NCBI RefSeq assembly: GCF_000701505.1
Contig: NZ_JNJB01000021.1
Span: forward strand, 1-56,628
DNA from: Dyadobacter crusticola DSM 16708
Lineage (GTDB): Bacteria; Bacteroidota; Bacteroidia; Cytophagales; Spirosomataceae
Direction: 5' to 3'
Length of the DNA stretch: 56,628 nucleotides
Under the pieces are notes generated by a model. That model had not been told where the DNA came from. It saw only the letters and a list, made by a program, of their open reading frames with translations, and searched no databases. A program made the position numbers and the translations under genes. This document shows positions 1 to 8,480 of this stretch, in pieces (position 1 is the stretch's first letter; each line of letters starts with the position of its first letter).

Positions 1-2
1 GC

Positions 3-902
3 GCGGATTGTAACTTCATCAAGGGCTTTGCGTGGGACAAGAATTATCCTGAAAAAGCCTTGACAGTTGAGGTGTTAGAGGGCAGTACGATCCTGGCCAC
101 TGTTGTAGCGGATGCTTACCGGTCAGACTTAAAGGCAGCTGGTACTGGCACAGGTAATTATGGGTTCTCGATACCTGCGCCAGCAGTGCTGAAAGATGGC
201 GCGACACATTCATTGAGTGTGCGCATTAAAGGCCCAGGTACGGTCCTGACAGGCTCTCCAAAATCTGTGAACTGCGCCTTGCCAGCTTCTTACGGGGGCG
301 GCTTTGATTTCCTGAGCTGTGCTACGATCAAGGGCTGGGCATGGGATAAGAATTATCCGGACAAAACCCTAACGGTTGAAATCATGGAGGGTAGCACGAT
401 CTTTGGTACTGTTACTGCAAGTTTGTATCGCGAAGACATTAAGAACAAAGGTTATGGAACTGGAAATTATGGCTTTAATTTGTCGACCCCATCAGTTTTG
501 AAGGATGGAGTAACTCATTCCATCAGCCTGCGGGTGAAAGGGACTAATTACATTATACCAGGATCACCGAGGGTTATTACCTGCGCTTCTTCGGCCAGGA
601 TAGCGACACCCGAAATTGCTCCGTTTATGCCCGTTGAAGAGCCAGAAGATATAGAGATTACTGTGGCACCAAACCCGACGTCAGGGAAAATAACAGCTGA
701 GTACAGTTTGGATAAAGATGTCAAAGCGAACTTGTCTATCGTAAGTTCGACAGGCCGGGTAGTATGGCAAAAGACAGAAATTGGTACTGGAAGCAAGGCG
801 AGTGAGTCGATTGATTTGAGTCGCTATGCAGATGGTATATACATCTTTACGCTTAAAACAAGTGCTAAAACGGAGAGCAAGCGAATTGTACTCACAAAAT
901 AA
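3..902 (+). CDS. T9SS-sorted surface protein with tandem GWAWDKNYP repeats, 5' truncated by window edge
   Basis: The frame is open from the first bases, so only the C-terminal ~300 residues are present. Two copies of a repeat of roughly 95 residues are visible. Each starts at a Cys followed by IKGFAWDKNYP or IKGWAWDKNYP, continues with a TVEVLEGST-like strand and a GTGNYGF block, and ends near GSP with a second Cys. The C-terminal ~75 residues have the shape of a type IX secretion sorting domain: an APNPTSG motif, a short beta-rich segment and a final basic strand. This predicts export through the outer membrane by T9SS and attachment at the cell surface. The repeats look like an adhesive or ligand-binding beta-sandwich, but I do not recognise a catalytic domain. 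A strong hairpin follows the stop. Confidence 0.8.
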   Translation, partial: ADCNFIKGFAWDKNYPEKALTVEVLEGSTILATVVADAYRSDLKAAGTGTGNYGFSIPAPAVLKDGATHSLSVRIKGPGTVLTGSPKSVNCALPASYGGGFDFLSCATIKGWAWDKNYPDKTLTVEIMEGSTIFGTVTASLYREDIKNKGYGTGNYGFNLSTPSVLKDGVTHSISLRVKGTNYIIPGSPRVITCASSARIATPEIAPFMPVEEPEDIEITVAPNPTSGKITAEYSLDKDVKANLSIVSSTGRVVWQKTEIGTGSKASESIDLSRYADGIYIFTLKTSAKTESKRIVLTK

Positions 903-924
903 GCTAAAAATAACCCGTAAATAT

Positions 925-958
925 AAATGGGCGCTCTTGATATCGAGCGCCCATTTTC
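925..958. terminator. Bidirectional intrinsic terminator between convergent genes
   Basis: Perfect 12-bp inverted repeat AAATGGGCGCTC / GAGCGCCCATTT with an 8-nt loop. It is T-rich on the right side and A-rich on the left, so it can terminate both the plus-strand surface protein and the minus-strand lipoprotein gene that converge on it. Confidence 0.85.
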
Positions 959-980
959 TTAAGAATTTTAATACCACAAC

Positions 981-1646
981 TCAAGATCCTTTATTCTTCT
1001 GTTTTTTCATGTGCCTAAGCTTATTCCTCAATTTACGTGTCGCTTTTTTCTCAGGGTGTAGCATCAATGAATCGGCAGCTTTTTTCTTATCAAGCATAGA
1101 TTTGTCGTAAACCCAACCCTTAACCTCATACGTTTCCCCTGTAGTTCCCTCGGCAATACCGACTTTGATCCGCTTTGAGGATATGGACCATGAATGCGTC
1201 CACTTAACCTCACCTGGTTTTATTTCAGTTAATTTAGGAGCAACAGCTAAAATCTTCGGGGCTCCGTTATCCGCCTCGAAGAACTTGACCAGATTAGTAT
1301 GATCCTCCCAAAGCTTTGTATCAGAGTAAGATGCATTTCGACTAAGACCAGAAAGCTCAATTTTAAACAGTTCTGATTCGTTATCGAAGAAAGGCTTGAC
1401 AAAATAGGTATTGGAACCAAAACCTTGTAACATGTATTTGTTGGCGGATTGGTATTCTTTTAGAGATATGCCAAAATTTACGCCAGGCAAAGCCACTTTT
1501 GATTTTTGTAGAGCATGGCTAGTATCCTCCCTGTAAGCAGCAACCTCCTTGCTTTGCAGAATTTCGGTTGTCGATTTTTGCTCATCCTTCTTTGCTTTGC
1601 AACACAAGAGGCTAGTTGTCATCAGCAGGGAAACATAGAATTTCAT
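981..1646 (-). CDS. Putative lipoprotein of unknown function
   Basis: 221 residues. The N-terminus is a short lipoprotein signal peptide: hydrophobic LLMTTSLLCC, with Cys 15 or 16 as the likely lipidated residue, followed by a charged KAKKDEQK linker. The mature part has no motif I recognise. The C-terminus is very basic (KKATRKLRNK, then KKQKNKG). A weak SH3-like feel (GTTGETYEVKGWVYDKS) suggests a cell-wall or periplasmic role, but this is only a guess. It converges on the surface-protein gene and has a ~260-bp gap upstream, so it is probably monocistronic. Confidence 0.6.
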   Translation of the reverse strand: MKFYVSLLMTTSLLCCKAKKDEQKSTTEILQSKEVAAYREDTSHALQKSKVALPGVNFGISLKEYQSANKYMLQGFGSNTYFVKPFFDNESELFKIELSGLSRNASYSDTKLWEDHTNLVKFFEADNGAPKILAVAPKLTEIKPGEVKWTHSWSISSKRIKVGIAEGTTGETYEVKGWVYDKSMLDKKKAADSLMLHPEKKATRKLRNKLRHMKKQKNKGS

Positions 1647-1840
1647 CTAAGGCTTGAAGGGTAACGTTGAATAGTGGACAAATATATCAAAATACTTGTA
1701 TGTAAGTATCGAGCAAACAGGCAAATTAGTATACATAAGTCACTATAAGTATCCTAATTTATCGTTAAACACCACATATCTTTTGATCAAGGAGGCCTGC
1801 ATTCTAAGAAACTCTGCTATAAACCAAAAATTTAAAAGCT

Positions 1841-1897
1841 TATTAAATACAAAGGCCCGGGAGCAGTGCACTTGCCTCCGGGCCTTTGTATTTAATA
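1841..1897 (-). terminator. Strong intrinsic terminator of gmd
   Basis: Perfect 20-bp inverted repeat (arms 1841-1860 and 1878-1897; core AAAGGCCCGG / CCGGGCCTTT) with a 17-nt loop. It lies 6 bp beyond the gmd stop and the outer stem is A/T-rich. An unusually long stem for a terminator. Either strand could use it. Confidence 0.9.
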
Positions 1898-1903
1898 GAT
1901 TTC

Positions 1904-3016
1904 TTATTCGTAATAGTTTGGAACACGGTGACCGCTACTTTCGAGTAACCTGTCTTTTTTGAACAGGGTCACGTCAGCCGCTACCATATCATTAACCAGT
2001 GCTTTCAGGTCATATATAGGTTTCCAGCCCAGTTTTGTCATCGATTTCGTTGGATCTCCGATCAACAGTTCCACTTCTGTCGGGCGGAAATATCTTGGGT
2101 CAACAGCTACTACTTCTTTGCCAACTTCGATCTGGAAATCAGGGTTGTTGCATGCAACTACGGTTGCAATTTCGTCAACACCTTCGCCTGTGAATGCAAC
2201 TTCGATACCTACTTCGTCAAAAGCCATTTTCACAAACTCGCGAATGCGGGTGGTAATACCTGTTGCAATCACAAAGTCCTCGGGGGTATCCTGTTGCAGG
2301 ATCAGCCACATCGCTTCTACGAAATCTTTGGCGTGGCCCCAGTCACGTTGTGCGTCCAGGTTACCCAGATAAACCTTATCCTGCAAGCCCAATGCGATAC
2401 GTGCGACTGCGCGGGTGATTTTGCGGGTTACGAAAGTTTCACCTCTCAATGGAGATTCGTGGTTGAACAAAATCCCGTTCACTGCAAACATATCGTAAGC
2501 TTCGCGGTAGTTCACTGTAATCCAGTAACCGTACAGTTTCGCAACTGCGTAAGGCGAGCGTGGGTAAAAAGGGGTTGTTTCTGATTGTGGCACCGCTTGT
2601 ACCAGACCGTAAAGCTCTGAGGTAGAAGCCTGGTAGATTTTGGTCTTTTTGGTCAATCCCAGCAAACGAACCGCTTCCAGGATCCGCAAGGTGCCGATAC
2701 CGTCCACATTGGCAGTGTACTCAGGCTCTTCAAAACTTACCTGTACGTGCGACATCGCGCCCAGGTTGTAAATTTCGTCCGGCTGAACTTCCTGAATGAT
2801 CCGGATGATGTTTGTAGAATCACTCAGATCACCATAGTGAAGATGGAAACGCACATTTTTCTCGTGTGGATCTTCGTAAATATGGTCGATCCGCTGCGTA
2901 TTGAACAAAGAGCTGCGGCGCTTAATGCCGTGTACTTCGTATCCTTTGCTCAGTAAGAGCTCTGCCAGATAAGAACCATCCTGCCCGGTTATCCCGGTAA
3001 TCAATGCCTTTTTCAT
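1904..3016 (-). CDS. gmd: GDP-mannose 4,6-dehydratase
   Basis: 370 residues, normal length for the family. Converts GDP-D-mannose to GDP-4-keto-6-deoxy-D-mannose in the cytosol, the precursor of GDP-fucose, GDP-rhamnose or related 6-deoxy sugars. Visible signatures are the NADP-binding GITGQDGSYLAE near the start, the STSELYG catalytic Thr/Ser-Glu segment, YAVAK carrying the Tyr-Lys pair, and the Gmd-typical NHESPLRGETFVTRKI. The usual partner, GDP-fucose synthase (fcl), is not in this window, so the end product is not fixed. It lies next to the EPS locus but is transcribed alone, with its own promoter box and strong terminator. Confidence 0.96.
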   Translation of the reverse strand: MKKALITGITGQDGSYLAELLLSKGYEVHGIKRRSSLFNTQRIDHIYEDPHEKNVRFHLHYGDLSDSTNIIRIIQEVQPDEIYNLGAMSHVQVSFEEPEYTANVDGIGTLRILEAVRLLGLTKKTKIYQASTSELYGLVQAVPQSETTPFYPRSPYAVAKLYGYWITVNYREAYDMFAVNGILFNHESPLRGETFVTRKITRAVARIALGLQDKVYLGNLDAQRDWGHAKDFVEAMWLILQQDTPEDFVIATGITTRIREFVKMAFDEVGIEVAFTGEGVDEIATVVACNNPDFQIEVGKEVVAVDPRYFRPTEVELLIGDPTKSMTKLGWKPIYDLKALVNDMVAADVTLFKKDRLLESSGHRVPNYYE

Positions 3017-3060
3017 TTAGACTTATTGAATGTTGAGTAAAATCAGACAACTTTTTTTTA

Positions 3061-3068
3061 CAAAGTTA
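3061..3068 (-). promoter_or_regulatory. -7 promoter box for gmd
   Basis: On the minus strand the sequence reads TAACTTTG, a perfect match to the Bacteroidota sigma-ABfr -7 consensus TAnnTTTG, placed about 45 nt before the gmd ATG. I see no good -33 TTTG at the standard spacing, so strength is uncertain. The divergent gap 3017-3381 holds nothing else I recognise except the promoter on the other strand. Confidence 0.55.
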
Positions 3069-3308
3069 TGAAAGTTTTTCCGGTGATGGTTTTTGTTAGT
3101 ACTTCTTTGGAAAGATGCATTAGATGTAAAAAGCAGGTCTGGCACTAACACTTTTTAGTTCTCGGCAGAGACGCTTGGTATAGTACTATGTGTCGCACCT
3201 CACTGCAAGTAGATCTGATATGGTATAATGAGTTTACAAATGCGTTGTAGTTGTTCGTTGGATTCAGCTAAAAATTAATATCTTCGGAAGATGGTCTTGT
3301 GTTTAGAA

Positions 3309-3339
3309 TTTGTCATTATTAAACATAGAAATACTTTAA
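3309..3339 (+). promoter_or_regulatory. Promoter for the DUF1800-DUF1501 operon
   Basis: TTTG (3309-3312), exactly 19 nt, then TACTTTAA (3332-3339). This fits the Bacteroidota TTTG-N19-TAnnTTTG pattern except for the last two bases of the -7 box. It lies 42 bp before the DUF1800 start codon. Confidence 0.5.
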
Positions 3340-3381
3340 CTTAAACATTAGCACATTACCCGGTGCCCCTTTTTCGATACC

Positions 3382-5010
3382 ATGCCCTACCTAGACCCCT
3401 TCTCGCAACCGCTTTCTGCCAGGAATGCGGCGCATCTGCTCAGACGTGCTACCTTCGGGCCCACGCCGGAAGAGATCGTTGATTTTACAGGTCTGTCGGC
3501 CTCCGAGGCCATTGATGCGCTTATTAAAAACGCGGCTTTGACGCTTTCTCCCGCTCCGCCCGTGGTGATGGACGATGCTTCTCCCATTGCTGGTCAGACG
3601 TTTACTGATAAACCGTTCGACTACGGTAAGAGCAACGAATACAGCTTTTATGTGAAGTACTGGTGGATAGGGTTGATGGCCGAGCAGAATGGAAAGCCTT
3701 CGGTACTGGAAAAGATCACTGCTTTTTGGCAAAACCATTTTGTAACCACACAAGCCGTCGTTACTGACTACCGGCTTTCATATCAGTATATCGCTTTACT
3801 GAGGAAGAACAGTCTCGGTAATTTCAAGACGCTCGTTTCTGAGATTACAAAAGATGCAGCAATGCTCATCTACCAGAATGGAAACCAGAACGAGAAGGAT
3901 CACCCGAACGAGAATTATGCAAGGGAATTGCAGGAACTCTTTACCGTAGGTCAGCGGGATTATGCCAACAATCCGAATTATACAGATGAAGACGTAAAAG
4001 CCGCCGCCAGACTGCTGACCGGCTGGCAGGTAGAGAATGAGTCTGTCCACGGCTCCGCTGCGGCCAGGACTGTATTCAACCCAGACCGGCACGACACCGG
4101 GGACAAGAAGTTTTCCGACCATTATAATAACACCACAATAAAAGGTAGGGCAGGGGCGAATGCCGGAAATGAGGAGCTTAGCGACCTGGTTGATATGCTG
4201 ACCAGCCATCCCGAATGTCCCAGGTTCATTTGCCGGAAACTCTACCGCTGGTATGTCAATACAGATGTGACGCCGGACATTGAGAATAATGTAATTGTAC
4301 CGCTCGCCAACTTTTTTGCCAGTGCAGAAAACAACTTTGCATTAGAGCCCGTGCTGAGAAAACTGCTTTCAAGCGAGATCTTCTATCATCCTGATAATAT
4401 TGGCTCCATCATCAAATCTCCTGCGGAGTTGCTGGTGGGCTGTATGCGGTTTTTTAAGCAGCCGGTCCCTGACATGAAGCGGGAATATATGGCATTCAAA
4501 AAGTATGTGGAATACATACATTGGCGAATGTACCCGATGCAGCTGAACCTGCTGGACCAGCCTCTCGTTTTCGGATCTCTGCCTTATTATCAAACCGGGT
4601 ATTCTGTCAACTGGATCAATTCTGCAAGTATTGGAATGCGCCGGATGTTTACAGATCAGATGGTTTATCCAACGGAAATCTATCCAGGTTACAAAATAGG
4701 TATTGATCTGGTGAAGTGGGTTAGTTCTTTGCAGCCCAACTTTTCTGATGTGGAGGGCACTCCCTGCATCACCTGCGAGCAAGTCTTCGAAGCGTTTAGT
4801 AAAAACCTCTTTGTTCATGATCTATTCCCTTCACAGAAGGAATTTTTAATTGACAAGATCATGATGTATTCAGCCCCCCGGAAAACTTGGGAATTTGAAT
4901 TCAACGCTTACCGGAGAAATCCGAATCAGGAAACCAGAAGCGGGATTTTATGGCGGCTGGAAGCGGTAATGAAGTATATGATGAGCATGGCTGAATTTCA
5001 AATTTTTTGA
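3382..5010 (+). CDS. DUF1800 domain-containing protein
   Basis: 542 residues, typical of the family. Recognisable DUF1800 blocks run from the N-terminal HLLRRATFGPTPEEI through FWQNHFVT and NENYARELQELFTVG to LTGWQ and HDTGDKKF. The biochemical role of the family is not established. These proteins are almost always encoded just before a DUF1501 protein, as here, and the pair is thought to act in the cell envelope. There is no obvious signal peptide, so export, if any, is not Sec-type. The stop is 2 bp before the start of the DUF1501 gene. Confidence 0.9.
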   Translation: MPYLDPFSQPLSARNAAHLLRRATFGPTPEEIVDFTGLSASEAIDALIKNAALTLSPAPPVVMDDASPIAGQTFTDKPFDYGKSNEYSFYVKYWWIGLMAEQNGKPSVLEKITAFWQNHFVTTQAVVTDYRLSYQYIALLRKNSLGNFKTLVSEITKDAAMLIYQNGNQNEKDHPNENYARELQELFTVGQRDYANNPNYTDEDVKAAARLLTGWQVENESVHGSAAARTVFNPDRHDTGDKKFSDHYNNTTIKGRAGANAGNEELSDLVDMLTSHPECPRFICRKLYRWYVNTDVTPDIENNVIVPLANFFASAENNFALEPVLRKLLSSEIFYHPDNIGSIIKSPAELLVGCMRFFKQPVPDMKREYMAFKKYVEYIHWRMYPMQLNLLDQPLVFGSLPYYQTGYSVNWINSASIGMRRMFTDQMVYPTEIYPGYKIGIDLVKWVSSLQPNFSDVEGTPCITCEQVFEAFSKNLFVHDLFPSQKEFLIDKIMMYSAPRKTWEFEFNAYRRNPNQETRSGILWRLEAVMKYMMSMAEFQIF

Positions 5011-5012
5011 CA

Positions 5013-6548
5013 ATGTCAACGATTAACAGAAGAGATTTTCTTGCGGCGACTTCCTCGATGGTCTTGCCGGTAATGTTAAATGGATTTGGTGTAAAAGCAT
5101 TTGCAAGAAACTCGGCACTTGTGAATTCACTTCACGAGGCAGCTACCGCCAATCCGGACCGGGTACTAGTGATCATTTATCTCAATGGCGGAAATGACGG
5201 CCTGAATATGGTGATTCCGGTGGAGCACTATTCGCGCTACCAGTCGCTGCGGAGTAACATCGCTATCCCTGAAAATAAAGTGCTGACGCTGGGTAGCAGT
5301 AAGGAAATGGGACTGCATCCCGCCATGACAGGCATGCAGCAGCTTTATAAAGAAGGTAAGCTCGCTATTGTTCATTCTGTTTCTTACCCGAACCCCAATC
5401 TTTCGCACATTCGCTCCACTGATATCTACATGACCGGATCTGACGCGACCCAATACGCGTCAACGGGTTGGGCAGGAAGGTATTTGGAAGACAGGTTTCC
5501 CGGCTACCCGGAAAATTATCCGAATGATAACATGAAAGATCCGCTGGCGATACAAATCGGGCACATCGCGAGTACAAGTCTGCTGGGGAAGCGGCAGTCA
5601 ATGGGCATTGTAATGGCTACGCCGGACGAATTTTACCAACTAGTGGGAACACAAACCAACATTCCCGTGGATGATCTGCCGTGTTGCTATTCCGGTCAGC
5701 TGATCAAATACGTCAGGGAGCAGCAGGTACTCTCGATCGGTTACGGTGCCCAGATCAAGCGGGCGTCTGAGGCTGGGAGAAATATGGCGAGCTATCCCGA
5801 AAACGGAAACGAACTTGCGGAACAGCTTAAAATAGTAGCCAGGCTGATCCACGGAGGCCTGCAAAGCAAGATCTACTATGTGGAGCTTGGCGGCTTCGAT
5901 CTGCATTCAGAGCAGGTCGATCCGAATGATACTTCAAATGGGGCGCATGCCAGCCTGTTGAGCAAACTCTCTGGTGCAGTATCTGCTTTCCAGCAGGACT
6001 TGAAGTTGCAGGGTACAGAAGACCGTGTCATAGGAATGACATTTTCCGACTTCGGCCGCCGCGCTTCTTCAAATGCTTCCAAAGGAACCGATCACGGCAT
6101 CGCCGCTCCGATGCTGGTTTTTGGAACCGGTATAAAGCGGCAGAACATTGGTACAAACCCTGATCTTGCCAAAGATCTGGTGCCGCCGCTGGCAAGCTCA
6201 GGGGACAATAACTACGATATCGCCATGCAGATAGACTTCCGGCGCGTTTACTCTGACATTCTCAGCAACTGGTTTGGAGCCGAAAGTCCCAAAACAGATG
6301 CTGTACTTTTCAAAAGCTTCAAAAACGTTTCCCTTTTTTCCAATATAGTCGAAACGATTGGCTCCGGCTCCTGGGGCGAAAAGTCGATATGGTCCCATGG
6401 CAGAGTTCCCGATTCAAATGATTTGGTCAAAATAAACCGGGGACATACCATATCTGTCAGTCAAAATATCGCTGCGAAAAAAATCAATGTGGATTCGGGC
6501 GGAGAATTATATTTCCAGGGAAACTACAAGGTTGACACCAGAGAATAA
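5013..6548 (+). CDS. DUF1501 domain-containing protein with Tat-like signal and C-terminal G8-like extension
   Basis: 511 residues from the ATG at 5013; an upstream TTG at 5007 overlaps the previous stop and is less likely. The N-terminus STINRRDFLAATSS is a twin-arginine signal, so the protein is probably exported folded. The DUF1501 (sulfatase/phosphatase-like fold) region runs from VLVIIYLNGGNDGLNMV, through DLHSEQ, to TFSDFGRRASSNASKGTDHG. The last ~55 residues (WGEKSIWSHGRVPDSNDLV, then GHTISVSQNI) resemble the start of a G8-type surface module in place of a T9SS tail. The substrate is unknown. Confidence 0.88.
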   Translation: MSTINRRDFLAATSSMVLPVMLNGFGVKAFARNSALVNSLHEAATANPDRVLVIIYLNGGNDGLNMVIPVEHYSRYQSLRSNIAIPENKVLTLGSSKEMGLHPAMTGMQQLYKEGKLAIVHSVSYPNPNLSHIRSTDIYMTGSDATQYASTGWAGRYLEDRFPGYPENYPNDNMKDPLAIQIGHIASTSLLGKRQSMGIVMATPDEFYQLVGTQTNIPVDDLPCCYSGQLIKYVREQQVLSIGYGAQIKRASEAGRNMASYPENGNELAEQLKIVARLIHGGLQSKIYYVELGGFDLHSEQVDPNDTSNGAHASLLSKLSGAVSAFQQDLKLQGTEDRVIGMTFSDFGRRASSNASKGTDHGIAAPMLVFGTGIKRQNIGTNPDLAKDLVPPLASSGDNNYDIAMQIDFRRVYSDILSNWFGAESPKTDAVLFKSFKNVSLFSNIVETIGSGSWGEKSIWSHGRVPDSNDLVKINRGHTISVSQNIAAKKINVDSGGELYFQGNYKVDTRE

Positions 6549-6572
6549 GAATCCGCAACCGATCATCGCGAC

Positions 6573-7322
6573 TTATGATTTAATCCGTTTAAGGTAAGAA
6601 ATATGAAGAAGCAGATCCTTAACAAAAGCGAGCTGGTTCTTCGTATTTCTCCTGAAAATTTCCGGTCTTAGAAAAATTCTGACCAGCCATTCCAGTCTCA
6701 GCTTGATCCATATTGGCGCAGGTCTCTTACTATTTCCGGCATACCAGTCAAATACATTGCCCACAGCACACAGAATTCGCGCATTCACAAGATCACGGTG
6801 CTGGTAACCCCATTTCTCCTGCTTTGGAGCCGTCATTGCTATAAAAAGGATGTCAGGCTGAAATGCATTGACTGCTTCAATCATTCGAGCGTTGTCTTCA
6901 TCTGAAAACTCGGCTTTATAGGGCGGCGAATAACTTGCAGTGATCACCCGCGGATATTCCTGACCTAATCGCTGAGTGATTTTTTGCAGCGTCGCTTCTG
7001 TTGACCCCAGTAAAAAAACTTTCCAGCCATGTTCGTTGGCCTTGGCAACGAGATAGTCAAAGCAGTCCTGACCAGCGATTTTTTTGATATTCTTCCCATT
7101 AAGCAGAATACTTCCAAGCGCTATTCCAATACCGTCTAACACCAGGAGATCGGAGCCTTTGAGCGCCTTCTCAAATTCCTGGTCTTGCAGAGCAATACCG
7201 TACGAGTTAGGACTGAAAGTATTGATAAGCAGCTTTTTAACATCTGCCCTGATGATATCCAAAGAAGCCGAAAATACCTCGTAGCTCAGAACGTTTGTAC
7301 TTTTGTATCCTTGAAGTTCCAT
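6573..7322 (-). CDS. WecG/TagA/CpsF family glycosyltransferase
   Basis: 249 residues. Family members move an N-acetylaminosugar or related hexose from a UDP-sugar to a lipid-linked acceptor at the inner face of the membrane. Family blocks are seen in order: FSPNSYGIAL, LLVLDGIGIALGS, VFLLGSTEATL, MTAPKQEKW (the hallmark PKQEKW) and AVGNVFDWYAG. The C-terminal ~50 residues are basic and hydrophobic, as in members that sit on the membrane. Last gene of the long wza-to-wecG unit, 36 bp after the preceding GT4 gene. Donor and acceptor cannot be told from sequence. Confidence 0.9.
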   Translation of the reverse strand: MELQGYKSTNVLSYEVFSASLDIIRADVKKLLINTFSPNSYGIALQDQEFEKALKGSDLLVLDGIGIALGSILLNGKNIKKIAGQDCFDYLVAKANEHGWKVFLLGSTEATLQKITQRLGQEYPRVITASYSPPYKAEFSDEDNARMIEAVNAFQPDILFIAMTAPKQEKWGYQHRDLVNARILCAVGNVFDWYAGNSKRPAPIWIKLRLEWLVRIFLRPEIFRRNTKNQLAFVKDLLLHISYLKRIKS

Positions 7323-7358
7323 AATTATTTAAGCTTGTATTGTGATAAGTTGAGAATA

Positions 7359-8480
7359 CTATGATGGGTTTTCTGCAATCGCAGTTTTGAGTATGTCCCT
7401 GATGTTTGTTTCAAAAGTTTCGAGTCTGAAATACTGTTCAAATCTCGCTTTTGCTTCTTTCCCCATTGCTTTTCTGAGCTCGGGGTTTAGAATCAGGATT
7501 TCAAGTTTGTCAGCTAATGCGTTCACATCTTTTTGCGGTACCAGATAGCCGGTTTGTCCATCTACAACAATATCGGGAATACCACCTTCCGGGCAGGAGA
7601 CTACTGGCAAGCTATGCTGCATTGCTTCGAGATTTACAATGCCGAAAGTTTCGTAATGATAATAGGTGGGAAAAACGAAAACGTCGGAGTTGTTAAAGAA
7701 AGCAAGTTTGTCGCTATTGTATTTTGCCCCGTGGCCGAAAACCATCTTTTCCAGGCCAAGTTCCTTTACCTTAATCTCAAAAGCTTCCTTGGTAACATCC
7801 GACCAGGCACCTACGAAATTACATTCAAATTGCAGGCCGCGTTCTTTTAAAATCTTGCAAGCTTCGGCAAGTACATATACCCCCTTTTCTTGCATCATGT
7901 TGGACAGGAATAAAAGGCGGCAAGGGCTTTCAGATTCAGCTATTTGCGTGTGTACTTTCGCCGTCTCCGTACTTTCCGGAATGCCGTATGCACAGAAAAA
8001 TACATTGGATTGTTTTGCATAATTCTTGACATCGGAATAAAGATATTTAGAGATCAGAATGCTGAATGCATTATTGAATGCATACCGGTAAAGAAAATCG
8101 TTTATCCGCGTCTTTTTTGAAGTGTCAACACCTTTGTTGTGAAAATGGTAAATGATTTTCTTTCCGAAAAGTTTACATATCGCAACGATCAGCATGTCTT
8201 TATAAAACCCGGGACCGCTTGCATTCAATGTAACGTAGCACAAATCATAATTTCGCCTGATCAATGCGCTGATCACGCGGTACTGAATGTTCAGTAATGC
8301 ACCAAGCTTCTTAAAACTTCCTTTTCCTGATTCCTTTAAATGCGTGGAAGTGGAAAGGTTGATATATGTTGTATCGAATTCATCATTGATCAATGCACTA
8401 TTACGAATAAACGTACCAGCCATTGCAGCACCGTGCACCGGTGGTGGTATGTGTAAGACAAATAAAATGCTAGATTTCAT
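7359..8480 (-). CDS. Family GT4 glycosyltransferase (EPS)
   Basis: 373 residues. The N-terminal acceptor domain opens with LFVLHIPPPVHGAAMAG, a glycine-rich loop common in EPS GT4 enzymes. The C-terminal donor domain carries the EX7E motif ETFGIVNLE followed by GGIPDIVVDGQTGYLV, the sugar-nucleotide site. The enzyme should add one sugar to the lipid-linked repeat unit in the cytosol. It overlaps the upstream gene by 11 bp, indicating translational coupling. Sugar specificity is unknown. Confidence 0.9.
   Translation of the reverse strand: MKSSILFVLHIPPPVHGAAMAGTFIRNSALINDEFDTTYINLSTSTHLKESGKGSFKKLGALLNIQYRVISALIRRNYDLCYVTLNASGPGFYKDMLIVAICKLFGKKIIYHFHNKGVDTSKKTRINDFLYRYAFNNAFSILISKYLYSDVKNYAKQSNVFFCAYGIPESTETAKVHTQIAESESPCRLLFLSNMMQEKGVYVLAEACKILKERGLQFECNFVGAWSDVTKEAFEIKVKELGLEKMVFGHGAKYNSDKLAFFNNSDVFVFPTYYHYETFGIVNLEAMQHSLPVVSCPEGGIPDIVVDGQTGYLVPQKDVNALADKLEILILNPELRKAMGKEAKARFEQYFRLETFETNIRDILKTAIAENPS

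Noticed and set aside
19..213. Minus-strand and other shadow ORFs over the surface-protein repeats
   Set aside because: They are antisense to a frame with clear repeat and T9SS features.
5007..6548. TTG start at 5007 for the DUF1501 protein
   Set aside because: The ATG at 5013 directly precedes the twin-arginine signal and avoids overlap with the DUF1800 stop.
7000..7012. TTGACCCCAGTAAAAAAAC inside wecG, like the EPS heptamer plus A-run
   Set aside because: It is within conserved coding sequence (LLGSTEATL block), single, and lacks the other heptamers and the TAAYTTAG box.
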